Source: Nomia melanderi (Eukaryota; Arthropoda; Insecta; Hymenoptera; Halictidae). Taken from it: a DNA stretch of 64,000 nucleotides. Of the stretch, positions 1 to 12,800 are shown in pieces (the stretch's first letter is position 1; each line of letters begins with the position of its first letter). The notes under the pieces are model-generated. The model did no database searches. It was given only the letters and a program-made list of their open reading frames with translations, and was not told the origin of the DNA. Made by a program: the position numbers and the translations under genes. The stretch spans positions 7,812,001 through 7,876,000 of the forward strand of contig NC_135008.1 of assembly GCF_051020985.1 (NCBI RefSeq), given 5' to 3'.

Positions 1-3000
1 CATCAATAGTATAATCGGGGTGAGCAGAAATTAAGGCGACAGTTGCAGTTAGATTGCAATTGGTAAGCAGTTAGGAGATAATTAATGACCGAATCTCCAT
101 ATTTCTTCTTAAGGACTTCTCGCAGGATTTCTGAAGACGATTCGTTGTGTATAATAATCAGTAACCTCGGCCAGCAAATCGGAGCTTAAGTTCTTTGTCG
201 CGCTCCCACGGATTTCCTGATTTCGAAGATACCTCGTCGCGATAAGAGGATTCTCTCTCCCTTCGATATGTCGATTTCCCCGAGCACTCGTCGGCGCAAA
301 CTCGGGATTACACTGTAATTTTTCCTCTCCGCGGCGCGTCCGTCCTTCGAGATTCATTGAATTCTGTGACAGTGTTCGAGCGTGTTTCCGCGGAAAAAAA
401 GGAGAAATTACGAGAACGGGCGCTCGCACGGTAATGCAACGGGCCGATTGTTCGATTCATTTGCACGAAAAGGGAAAAAAAGACGCGGCGTCCTCGTTTT
501 CCCAATTTATGAGCGGACGGCGTGCTTTAGCGCGTAATAGTCGACAATTGCTGCGTCGGCTGTTTCGCTGCCCCAGCAATGCCGAACTGTCGTGCGATAA
601 TGAGAACAACGATAGAAAAATTCGATAACCAACAATGGCTCGTAACTTTTTTAATTACCGTACACCGAGGAATGACGACCGGCAACAATGCTCGCCGGAA
701 TTGCAGCCGGTGACATTATTTCCCCTCGATTTTACCGGTAATGTCTGCGCATTCATTTTCCGATCATCCTGTATATTAATACGATTTCAATGAAACATGT
801 TCCGTTTTCAATCGAAAAACGTTATTACCGTTCCTACGCTGTTTAATTTTTATTTCGTGGTTCTTTATCGGTTGGGAGTGACGCGAATGGCAAGATGATT
901 ACAGATAAAATGAGAAAATGGGGAACGAAATGGCATTAAAAATAAAGGATTGATAAACGTAACGTCACTTTTTTCAATCAGAAAACTTTGTTAAAAACTC
1001 GAATAACATGTAATTATCGATATGGATGATGACAGAAATCTAATTGTTTAATTTCAAGCACGATTCACGATTATTTTCTATTGTGCTGTCATTCCAAATT
1101 GAAGCAACTTCAGAACACTTCCAGTTCTTTTGAAGCCGTAACTTGATATTCTACTATTTCACAGTACCGCGTTAATACAAATCACAAGAAGTATTGTTTA
1201 CGAAACTTCGGCGCTTAAGTACGCTTGAAAACTATCAATTATATAGAATCAAAAATGTGTTTCACATGCTACTGTACATATTCTATTAATTCCTTCTTAG
1301 AACGACACGCGTAAATCATTCGATGGACGAAAATTCAATACACTTCGGAAATTTTTGGTATAAGAAGTGGATGGTAAAGAGACTAAAAGATTTAGCATGG
1401 AGGGCCGTAGTCGATCAAGGAAATTCGAGATTATTTTGTAACGCGCCGGGGCAACTTGATCTTGAACAGCGCATACCCGACGGCCTTCAAATCGAATCAA
1501 AAAATAAATTTCATCTCGCCGGCGACGTGGCAAATCGCGTTCTAGCACCCCCACCGGCGAATATCCACCATTCGCCCGCAGCAAGCTCCTTTCGCCCAAT
1601 ACCGTCGTTCCTCGTAAACTCGTCCTACCGCGTCCCCGAAAACTCGTTTGAATCGATCCATTCGGAATTCCACGAACCGGCTACACGCCCGTCCCCCTAC
1701 GCCGGACGGTGCCTTCTACTTTGATTGGCAATGTTTAGAAGATGGCGTCGCACGCGAATTTTAAGAAGATCCTTCGGAACTTCGGCGGTCAGCGTCTCAA
1801 TACAGGGACGTGCGCTCTTCGAGCTTCGAGCTTCGAGCGACTGGAAGTTTTCTAATTTCGATTGTCCCGAGTTTCGATCGTTGATCGCGTCGTTTCTGCA
1901 TTTTTGAACAGACACCGATCGTACGAATTTTTCGGACGTTCCGGCGACCCGCGGTTTTCCTTTGGATCAGAAACTTTGAGTTCAACGGCGTTCAGTGATT
2001 CAACAAACTTGAGAATTTCGGTGATCCGGCTGGCGAAAGAGGGGCTTTCGAGATTCGCTTACTCCGTGAGTCCTGAGGATACTTTCCGCGGTTTGGAATA
2101 CAGTATAGAAACTCCTACGATCTACAGAAAACGAGGGAAGAAGGATATATCGTGTGTGAAGATGCCGTTAACGTTAAAATATTGACATCGTAACTGAAAA
2201 ACAAGAAAGTTCTGCGCATATGACGTTAAAATGTTTGAAAAAACAATTGTATCGTTCGAATCCAAGTATTAAAAATATCACAGTAGCTTTAATTGAAACC
2301 CATTTCAATACCCTCAACCTAAATCATAATTACTTGCTACAAAAACTGTAAGCAACATCCCACTTTCAAAACCGACAGTTACAAACTGGGAGAATCATAT
2401 CAAGTACCCACAGTAAATCCTCAGCAATTCACGAAAGGGAAAGACATTTCGTCGGAAGGTACTCCCGTACTTAACCTCCCACCTTTCTCTCAAGATCCAA
2501 CAATTCAAACATCCCCGGAGCAAATCCAAAGACAGAAACTTCATCAGCTTTTCGACCGGCGCGTCGCCCCGGAAACGTTAATGTCCACGTATTGGGAGTG
2601 TATCGGCCATCGCGTGCACGGTTGATTCGTCCATTGCCGTGGATGATAATCGGGCCGGCGTTGTTGCGCGGCGTGGCGAAACTCGTGCGAGAGTGTTCAA
2701 GGTATAGGTAGAAAAGCGAGGAACAACCAATCAGAGGGCAACCTCCCTGGGGACGCGACGTTGCCATGGTTGCGTTCGAACCCTCTTAGGCCGTCTGCTG
2801 GATCCCTCACGGCTCGGTCGGGATATGTCGGTTCTGTGGCGTTTCGTAGCGTGCCACGGTGGTGAGGTCCACGCCACGCCGAGCCAAGCCACGCCATGTC
2901 CTGCCACGCCGCAGCCACGCCGCGTTCTCGCTTCGCTTCGCTTTCACCCATTGCTCCTGCGCCTGTCTACCCGTTCGTTCCTTGGTTCGTTGTTCGTTGG

Positions 3001-3256
3001 CCGGTCCGACGAACGGGTCCGGCGGTGGAATCATTCCTTTTCGCCCCCTTCACCCTCTTTTCCTCTTTCTATTTACCTCTTCCTCACTCCTTTCTCTGTC
3101 TCCCCCTTTTTTCTCCTCTTACGCGAACTTTCTCTTGTTTTCTTTTTCTCTGTCTCTCTTTCGTGTCGCTCTCTTCCCTTCATTTTTCTCTCTTTCTCTC
3201 AGGTCCTCCAGCTCTTGCTCTGTTTCTCTTGCGCGCACTTCGACGTCCCTCTCTCT

Positions 3257-3305
<49 letters not shown>

Positions 3306-4799
3306 GCTCTTCTTCGTTCGTCTCTCGCACCGGCACTCCCGGTTTCCTGCACTTAGCAAGATCAATACCAGCCAACGAGGCTTGAAAACATGCGTCAACA
3401 TGGTCTTGCACTGTTTGTATGTCCACATAACGCTCACCGCTCGGTTACTACCACCGACGCGAAAGCCCGCCGGCCACTTCACCACCCCCTCCCTCCTTCC
3501 ACCTCCTCGTCCTCCACCACCACCCTCCTCATCCTCTTCCGCCAACCCCCTATCCTCGAGCCAGGTGAGGGAGGCCGGTCGGATAGCAAAGAGGGTCGAG
3601 GCGCAGGGTGAGCCAGCGGTACCGCGCGGCCAAACATTGTTCGATAAGGCTGCGTACATATTAGCTCATATAACCGTACGTCACCCCCACGGCTCGAACA
3701 ATCATGTTATATTAATTAATTGCGATACATCGAGCGCAAGCCGCTTGGACGTGATGCCGCCGATGTGAACGCGACGGGATCGAGAGTACGTACGATCGCG
3801 GAGCAATGGCGACCGCGCGCTTTCGGTACGTTCCTCCGCTGCGTCCTTTTTTCGTCGGACTGAAACGGATCATTTTCGATTTCCCGTGTAGAAATCTGCG
3901 GCTAGGCTCCTGAATATGCGACTTTGAAGGCTGTTAGATAAATTTTTTCTTTCCCCATCGCGAATTTTTAATAAATGCGGCATCGTAACTTTGATTGAAG
4001 ATTAGAGAATATATAGCTTCTTCGAATGTTTGGTGTATTCAGTGGTAAATTTCTGATACGGTTGTCCTAACAACAAATATTTGTGCATTTCCGACGTTTT
4101 GTCTCATTCATCTTTCAAAAATGGAATCCTCATAATATCCCACTGACAATTACTACATTCAACGTCATCACACTCGAATTCCCGCCACAAAATCCAATCG
4201 TACACAACTTTCGACCAACTTTAAATGAAACCAAACGAAACGGACGAGAACAGGTGATTAACGCTAATTAACATTACCCAGAAGCAACCTTTATAAAAAC
4301 AAAATCCACTGAAAAGCGGCCGCTATCTGTTCCCCTTTCCCCAGTACCGCGCCGTTCAAAAGCGGAGTCGATCTTAATCAACCCGGGACGCGTCAAGGCG
4401 GCCGCAACGGAAATTAAGTCGCGCGAGGAAAGCAGCGAATAAAGAGAGAACCGGGAAGATAAAATCCCGGGTAACTCGTGGATTCGTCGGTGGTGTTTAA
4501 TGTCCCAGCGGCAGCATGGTAGCGCGTTTAGGCCGCTTAATGAAAGGGCGTCGTCGCGCTCGCCGGCCGCCCTCCTCGAGATAAAGGAGAGGCGGTGGAA
4601 GACGTCGTGGAAAACGGAGAAAGAGACCATCGCGGAGAAGCTCGGGGCTGCGCGGAGAAGACGAGATGAGGCGAAAGGGGAAAAGGGGACGAAAAGAAGG
4701 AAAAGCTGCGAGGAGAAAGGGTTGCGGGGGAGAAAAAGGGGTTGGCTGGAGCGAACGAGAAAGAGGAAGCACACGCCGCATTCGCACATTCACACTCAC
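1..4799 (-). other. toy intron 6 (partial), non-coding, with CT-rich block
   Basis: Starts at the GTGAGT donor at 4799 and runs off the left edge. I see no exon in it. The segment 4570-4770, just inside the intron, is purine-rich on the plus strand. Positions 2990-3330 are strongly pyrimidine-rich and contain a (CT)n microsatellite. Positions 2860-2926 repeat GCCACGCC-like units. Open frames here are by-products of low-complexity sequence. The rest is ordinary AT/GC mixed sequence. Confidence 0.8.
3257..3297 (+). repeat. (CT)n microsatellite
   Basis: About 40 bases of CT dinucleotides inside a 350-base pyrimidine-rich block. Confidence 0.95.
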
Positions 4800-4882
4800 C
4801 TGGATACGTGCCTCAGGCAATCCAATCTTCTCGGCGAGACGCTCCCGTGCAAACACGTCCGGGTAATGTGTCCGCTCGAATT
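4800..4882 (-). CDS. toy: toy exon 6: homeodomain helices 1-2 and start of helix 3
   Basis: Acceptor CGTTTTAG ends at 4883. The 83-base exon encodes (E)FERTHYPDVFARERLAEK then IGLPEARIQ, and ends in phase 0 at a strong donor GTGAGTG (intron from 4799). The junction RIQ|VWFSNRR, between homeodomain residues 46 and 47, is a classic intron position of paired-class homeoboxes. The next exon (WFSNRRAKW...) must lie left of position 1; I looked for its reverse complement in 1-4799 and did not find it. Confidence 0.95.
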
Positions 4883-6350
4883 CTAAAACGAAACCAGTTT
4901 GCAACAAGTGCTCGTTATTAAACGTGCTTCCTTCCGTGGATCCGTTAGCGACACACGATCTCTCCCTCTTTCTCTCACCCACGCGCACAGACACGTATAC
5001 GCAACGTATACGTGAACGTGTTGGATGTGTACACTATATTATTAATCGCGCATAATTTCGAATCACCACGAGACAAGATTAAAAGGATAATTATTATCGA
5101 CGATACTCGGAAAGCCCCGGGCCGACTTGAATGGCCGCGGATGCAATTAAACCCGTTACAACGCATGCGCATGTGTACGGATGCTTGGGAAAACTGGATA
5201 TCCGTGGAAAGCAGTAATTTACTTGTACCAGCCCGGTGTAACGCACGTGTAACACGCTGCTGGATCGACGGATGTTTATGTCGTTACTGTTTAAGGGCTG
5301 GAATCTTCCGTTTTATTTTGGGAATGACATTTACATGGGGTGCAGAGGTTGGATGCGATTTTAATATCGATATATGGGGAGGTTCGTAAATTTCAAGACG
5401 TTCATTTTAGATTACTGTTCAGAAACAAGCAAATTCACAAATGTTTTATTTTTTACTGTAAGTTCGTTTCTGATTCGTTATTCTCGGTTTTCGATGAAAC
5501 GAATCGAGGACTACTTTCTTGGGATCGTAACGGTTCGACGTAATGTTCGACTACTAACCTTTCTCGAGACTGTCGATCTGTTCGTTGGAGAAGGACGTCC
5601 GGTTGCGTTGCAGCTTCCGCTTTAACCTCAGCCGCACCTGCGAATCTTCGTCGCCGGAGGAATTGTGCTCCGAGTTGCCATCAGACGTCGTCTCCTGCTG
5701 ATGCGACAACAAGGAGCCGGTGTCTGAAAACAAATTAGAATGCCCTGGTATTATCGCATCTGACAAACCGACATCCCGCTGAAAAATCAAATTCCTTCGA
5801 GTCATCCTCAACAATACTACAACCAATAACGCTTTCGCATTTCCACAAAACATATCTCTAATATCGCACAACAATTTCCCCAGAACGTGAGAACAGCAAA
5901 CAGAAATCCATCGAATCAATTCCTCAGCCCGCTTCCCCAAACTTTCGCGAAGCGTACACACCCCACGAAACAAGGAACAAATCCAGCCACATTTATATTC
6001 CATCATCGAATGTATCCACAGAAAAACTCGAACAGAAACGCAACACGGGGCGCGGACGTGAAGAAAATTTCGGACGATCCACCGGGCATCCGCTGCCATT
6101 CGAACTTTCCAACGGTCGCGTCCGGGAGAGCGATCCAATTAAGAACGGTCTCGCCCGTAGTATCGTTCCAGTGATTTCGCGGCAAGCGACGCGGACTAAC
6201 GTCCTCAGGATTCCTCGACACCGAGAAGTCCAGGATCGTGGCCTAGGTTCCCGTAGAGTTCGCGTTTCGTGTTGGTGCGTGCGTCCAGGGAGAAAGAGAG
6301 AGGAAGAGGAAAAGAGGGGCCGAAAGAGCGAGTAGGTGAGTGAATACAAG

Positions 6351-6381
<31 letters not shown>

Positions 6382-6821
6382 GATAGAGAGAGAGAGAGAG
6401 AGCAACAGAGCGAGAAAGACAGCGTGCCAGAGCAGAAAGAGATAGACAGCGAAAGGGAGATACGGAAAAAGAGAGATACACCGAGAAAAGAGAGAAAGAG
6501 AGAGAGAGGAAGGGAGAGTCGCGGTGGCCGTCGTCAGTTCCCGGTGAGCCGCGATTACTTTCCGCCTCCGCGCACCGAACCCTCGCCTCTTTCCATCCCT
6601 CCCGATACCTTCCTGCCATTTCCCTTTCCCTCTGTCCGTGTCCGTCCCTCCGTACTCCACGCGTACCTATATATTCGCCCTTACGGTATATATGTATTTT
6701 CTAGGTGTACCTATATATCGTCCGCTCGTCAGCTGCTCGCTTTCTCGTTCGCTCATCTCTCGCGCATCCCACACCCTCCTCCTCAACCCTACGAAATCTC
6801 TCGCTCATCCCTCCTCCCCTC

Positions 6822-6858
<37 letters not shown>

Positions 6859-9800
6859 ATCCCTGTCTCTCTTTCTGCTACTCACTCTTTTCCTCTCACC
6901 CCTCTCTCACTCGGTGCCTCCCTGTCTCTCTGTCACTCTCTTATTCGCTCTTTCCACCCTAGGTACCCTTCTGCGGATTCGAAATACCGCCACCCTCAAA
7001 CATACACCACCCGGCAGGCACCGTTTCGTCCCTCACGGCCGAAACCATCCCCCGGAATATCTCTCTTCCTCCCTCGTTTCCTCCTCCTCCACCGATTCCC
7101 TATCTTTTCTCTCCTCGCGAACACCCACACTGGCGCGTAACGACCGACGATTTCGGGCTGGTCCGTTCCAGGCCCGGCGATCGCCTGGCTTTAATTTTCT
7201 AGGTGACGACGCATCGCCGATCGGGGAAGAAATGGGATCCGCACGCCTCGACGGCGTCGCTTCCGATGATAAACCGGCGCGAACGGTTTCCCGAAACCGG
7301 CACGGCCTGTTTGTCAACCGTGCGGCTTCGTGTTGGTCTTCACGAGTGAGTTCTTCTTCGAATTTGTTTCTAATCCGGGGATTTGATATACGTAGATCGA
7401 TCGCGAATAGTTTTGACGATGTTTGCTGTAGGCTTGTACGGGGATGGAAAGGGTAGCGCAGACAGTGTCGGAGTTTTTTGTAATATATTTATGGATTTTT
7501 TAGGTAATCATGTGCGCTGGTTATCGGTGAGTAAAGCAATTTTGCAGATTTGTGAAGTCTGTGTCTGTAATCTTGTGAACAGTACAAATCGTGTGTATGT
7601 GAGAGGAAATGTGGGTAGTGTTTAGCATATTTATTATGGAATATTAATATTAATGTCTCCTCGCGCGAAGCATTGTACATTGAATGAATTATTACTCAAA
7701 TTAATGGTTCATTTCGAATTCAGATCTTCTACTTCCGACACACATACGCACATCACTGATCCAGAGATCAAGATCATTTCTAATATTCTCGATTCTTAAA
7801 GGCAAATTAACGAGAAAATATTTATTACGTTATCTCGTCCATCTTTCAGTGAAACAAACAGAAACGCTCCAAAGCTATTTTCTTCAACTCATACATTTCA
7901 TATATTTTCAAATTCGATTACGCAATTCTTCCATTCAACTGTAACTGACATAATGCTTTATCTTCTCCTTACGTAATAACCCTTCTACAAAGTCCTCAAT
8001 AAGAAACTGGGAAGTCCCTTCAACAAAAGAGGAACACGAAACTCCCTACTAATAAAGTGGTCCAAATTCCCTCATCGTTAAACGAACGACAGCAAACTTT
8101 GCATTTGTTAAAAATCAATTGTAAGTCAAACATTTCCCATCGAGGTCGCATCGTTCCACGAAGAGATATGTCGACGAACCGCGTTTTATCATTCGTAAGC
8201 TCCATTAACGGAATTGTTGCCGTTCGTGGCACGTACTTCAGAGGTCCCTTTCGCTTTTACGCGTTCGAAGAGCTATACAATCAGACAAACGCTATTGAGG
8301 AATCCGGTCTCAATAGTTGATCCACTTCTCCCGCGTGCAAGCGGCGCGGCACAATGCACGAAAGAAGGTAAAAGTCAAGGGAGCGCCCCCGAGGCATTAT
8401 AATCTGTCTGTACGCGCGCACATTCTCACCGCGTTCTTACACGAGGCCTTCAGCGAACCTCGGCATTGTGACGATTTAATTCCGCCACGGTGCGCGACCA
8501 TTCGGCCCAGCCAGTTCGTAGCCGAAGAAAGGAATACCTGGCGGTCGTGGGTCGAAACGTCTCTTCTAATAGGATCACGTTAACCGGTCGGGCTGCGGTC
8601 CAGATCCCGCCTCGGAATTGTCGCGCTGATGACAATTCCGTACGTGACCGCGGTCGATAAGCAGATTACGAAAATTATGGCGGACGGACGCGGCGAGATT
8701 CGTTTTTGGCGAGTGGGAACTGTTGAATCAATAGGATTTTCGTCGCGGGAGTATACTAAATACTAAATCGCGAGAGAGTTATAAAATGTTAACATGAACG
8801 CCTGACAGCTATTGGAAACGTTATTTCGGAAACTCATGAATTTTCGATATCCTGATATTTTCTGAGCGAAGAATTAAAACTTTATTGTGTAGATTGAATA
8901 GAAGCTAATTGGAAATAAGTATATTACGTTTTACGAATGAACAAAATATTTAATGATAAACCGTAACTCATTAGCGACAGATGAAAGAGAGTTTTCAAAA
9001 GTACAGCATTCAAAGACACTAGAATTGAAGTTTATAAAAATCAAGAAGCATTAGGTGATCTTCAATCGCGTTTAATCGCGCAAAAACTCCGAACTTTGAT
9101 ATTCAACATTAAATTCTGTATAATACATTAACACGAAGCATTTCAGCAAATAACTTTGTTCTCTGATTTGCGTACTGTCATGCGTACTGTCATGCGTACT
9201 TCATCAGAAAATTAGAAATGTTTGCAGTGAAGAGACATTCGAGTGCGAAAGGTTAATATTATCAAACAAACTGGAACTAATATAATTGGTACGAAATTGT
9301 CGCACAAGATTCAAATAACCGAAACTCACCGCTGCGTTTCAGCAAGGAGTCGTCGCGTCCATGAAGTTGGCTGCCGGGTAGCAGCGACTGGCCAGAACCA
9401 GGGGTTGCCGCTGTTGGAATTCCAGTGGCCAAGGGATGATGAGAGGGCGTAGCGGAATACCACGCCGGTGGCCAACCTGCAGCCTGGCCATTGAACATCC
9501 GAAGCTTATCGTAGACACTCTCGGCACCCTGATGCGCTTGCACCGCTGCCGCCTGTTGCTCTTTCTGCGAGGCCAGGTTCCTCAGCACCCTGTTGATGGA
9601 CGATACCTGTGGACAGGGGAACGAACGGTATGATGAATGAATGTTAAATAAACCGCATTATTACAGTGTTGTGAAACTTTTACGCTTCTGATGGCAATAG
9701 CTAACAGGATCATCAATCTTTGAATCATCGAAACGAAAATTACGACTGAAAAACTACCGTATTCGTATACCGACAATCACTGTAAAACTCGAGATACTTT

Positions 9801-12800
9801 TCCGCTTAACAAAAGTACACCACAATGATTTTATAACTCTTTCATTATTAGAAGAAAATTGTGAATCGGTGATGCAATGGTATTTATAAATTAAAAGCAC
9901 ACTTCGATGAAATATGGTCAACACAAGCAAAGTTCTGTAGCAACTCGTGGAAATTCAAAAACTCAGAAACCCTCCGCCGATTTCTACGCGAAGACAATTT
10001 CCATAGTCCCGGTAGGCGGAACGCTTAATCGATTGCCGTGAATTCCGCACGTCACTCGCGCTTAATTAAGATCGGAAGGAGCTCGTGAAAAACGATCAAT
10101 CGCGGGTGTTACGCGGATGGTTCTCTGTAGAATATCGAGCTTCTCTGGCCACCGGCTGACAATCGCTTCTATCGTTACATCGGTTTGTCTCCGGCCCGTC
10201 CAACCGCCGAGAGTGTCCTCCTTCCTTTTTCTTTCGACGTACGCGTTCACCGCGCGCAAGCAAGCAAGAGGAAGAGAGAGGGGGGGAGAGGGGGCGGGAG
10301 AGACAGAGAGGAAGAGAGTGCCAGATGAAAGGACACCGCCATCCAATTATTATTACATAAAACGGTTTCCATGGCTCTTCGCTCCCCTAACCAGCGGCAG
10401 CCACGGTCTTCTTCACCTTGTGAGCCGCGACCGAACCACTGGCTAACTCTAAAGTTATAACGAGCCACGGGGGCGAGCCTTGTGCTCTCGAGTCGCGCAC
10501 ATAATAGTCTCGGTGTTCTACGCTCGCCTCCACCCCCTGTTCGCCTGCGCCACCCTCTGACGTCGACGTAGACGGTGCACCAAGTCGAACATAGCCGAAC
10601 CGCGCTCCCATGGAGGCAAACCAGCGGCGCGCGGATGGAGGATATCGAGCGAAGCTTCTTAATTACGGGCTCCGTTGAAAGGTTCGACGGGAGAAAGAGA
10701 GCACGGGCAACAGAGGTGGGAAAGGGCGAGGAAGACAGAGGTAGTACACGAGTGCAAAGCCGATCCTTCTCGCGTGGCTCGACTTAAGACCGATGGAATA
10801 ATGGCTGGTACCCTGTCGGGTGCCAACGACGTTGTTGGGTTCGAGTGGCTGCGTACGCCGCGGAGCGGCGCGGCGGGTCAAGAACTCGCTCGAGAGGGGT
10901 CCGCGTTATTACGCCGAATGAAAGCCGATAAATTCAATCGGGCCTCTCTGTTTTCGCCTGCGCCCTGAATGGGGAGGAGCCCCGAGTGCCCGCGAGGAGA
11001 GGTTTCGAGTGACGCTTCATAATAAGCGAAACAAACGCTCCGCGATCGACGTGGCAACAGAATCTTTACGTAACAGGGAAACGCAGCGGTCGCTACGGAC
11101 TGGAGGAGAGCGGTACGGTTATCAACGGTACAGGGATAATCAGTCGGAATCGAAGGGGAACAAATCTCGAATTTTCCATTCGATCGGAGCCGAATTCGCT
11201 GCACCGGCGCAGCAGTTCCTTAGGAAATTGCCGTGGCAGTTACACGGAACAGTTCCAAACAAATGCAATCCACGGGGCTGCGTTCCTTAACTGGAATCAA
11301 TTCGAGGAGAATGGGCGGGTGGCGCGGGCCCGGGGGCGGACGGGGGACGGAGGAACATGGAAAGTTCGGTATCGCGAAATTCGTCTCGATCCCGGCGAAA
11401 TAATGGCGGGACGGGCTGCCGGAAAGGACGCTTCCAGACTAACTGCGGCGCGGACCGGCCAAGCCTGCCTGCCCCGAGCCTAGCCTGCTTTCCATCATCG
11501 AGCCAAGCAACCTGGCCTGTTCTACGCTCCGCTCCACTCGGCTCTCGCCGCACAACAGCCGCAGCGCCGATGCAGACCATTACACGCGCGACCGGACACG
11601 AATAATTGTGCAACACGCTTAACTGATCCCATTCACCCTGATTCTACCCGCTCTACCATCCGCTCGTCGCCGGCTAACCCCCGTCGCACCCCATTCCAGC
11701 CGCACGATATGTACCCACCGCAACAGCCCCGACACGCTACCCACCGCCATCATCGTCATTGCTATCATTACCGTTAACGTCGTTGCCGTTCCCGGAGACA
11801 ATCGTCGTCATCCGACCGACCGACCGACCGACCGATCGAAGATACCCCGGACAACGATCGATCTGCCGGCTCTTCGCCGGAGAAGCGGGTACACCCTCTC
11901 GCCCGGAACTGGGACCACGAGGAAATTAACCTCCCCCCGCCGTTGCTCGGAAGAACCAAGGGCGGAGTCGCGACTCGATTTTTACCCGCGCTCTCAACTT
12001 TCTTGTGCGACTCTCAGCCTTCGGCTAATCTTCTAGAAAACGATCCTCGGCGACAATGGTAATAACGTTTCTTCCGTTTCCGGGGGTTTTACGCTACGCG
12101 TGCGCCAGACGGTTTTATTGGCCGCTTCGTTGAAGAGGATATCTTTTTTGTTTTCTGAGCTTCCGTGCCTCTATTCGAATGTTCATCGTGTTAGACTTAC
12201 TGAACAATAAAGCGCATTATCGTGTACATTTCGGTTTGTTCGTCTAAGATGCAATTTGGTCAACGTTAAGAGGAAATAAAGATATTTTACGATTTCACAG
12301 TTCGTATTCGGTAGATGGAACGATACAAATCCCCATTCATTTTTATGCTGCCCATCGGACAATAACAGAAAACCGACATCAAGAAATATAAGAGCGCACG
12401 TATCGCGGCAATATCCCAGCAATGTGAAAATGACCAACAGAAAATGCTCGGCTATGATCCGGAAGTTACCGCACCGTTCAAAGAAGCTGCAAATAGCCGG
12501 CAGTGACGAAAGAACAACAGACGCTAAAACAAATCGAGTATAACCCCAGCCCCCCTGGTGATTCTGTATAACCGCGAACGCAACAGATACGGCCGGTTAC
12601 AAACAGGGGACATTTTCATCGTGGGGATCAAAAGACCGCAAAAACCGATCGACCGATGAAGACCGTCGGCGCTACAATCGAGCCCCGGCCCGTTGCATCT
12701 CTTCCCCGCCTTCCCCGTCCACATCCAATCCAGCAGACAACAGACAATCCTATCACGATCCTCTTTGCTGTTACCAGTCCCCGGGTACGCGCGTACACCG

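Larger units (their letters stand above)
5724..9329 (-). other. toy intron 4 (3.6 kb) with paired purine and pyrimidine blocks
   Basis: Donor GTGAGT at 9329, acceptor TTTTCAG at 5724. The plus strand is purine-rich at 6285-6530 (GATA and GA microsatellites) and then switches to pyrimidine-rich at about 6570-7100 ((CT)n at 6827-6855). Open frames in both blocks are low-complexity artefacts. Positions 9040-9256 resemble the repeat at 28662-28896. Confidence 0.85.

Noticed and set aside
2825..3385. Plus-strand open frame of 186 codons
   Set aside because: Translation of a CT-rich microsatellite block; Ser/Leu/Phe runs, no domain, other frames equally open.
1..4799. Search for the homeobox recognition-helix exon (VWFSNRRAKW)
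   Set aside because: No matching sequence found on the minus strand; the exon is outside the window.
4497..4994. 165-codon minus-strand frame as one protein
   Set aside because: Only 4800-4882 is coding (homeobox exon); both sides are intron with clear acceptor and donor.
6205..7456. Several overlapping open frames on both strands (up to 272 codons)
   Set aside because: They lie inside toy intron 4 in purine- and pyrimidine-rich low-complexity DNA, which lacks stops by composition.
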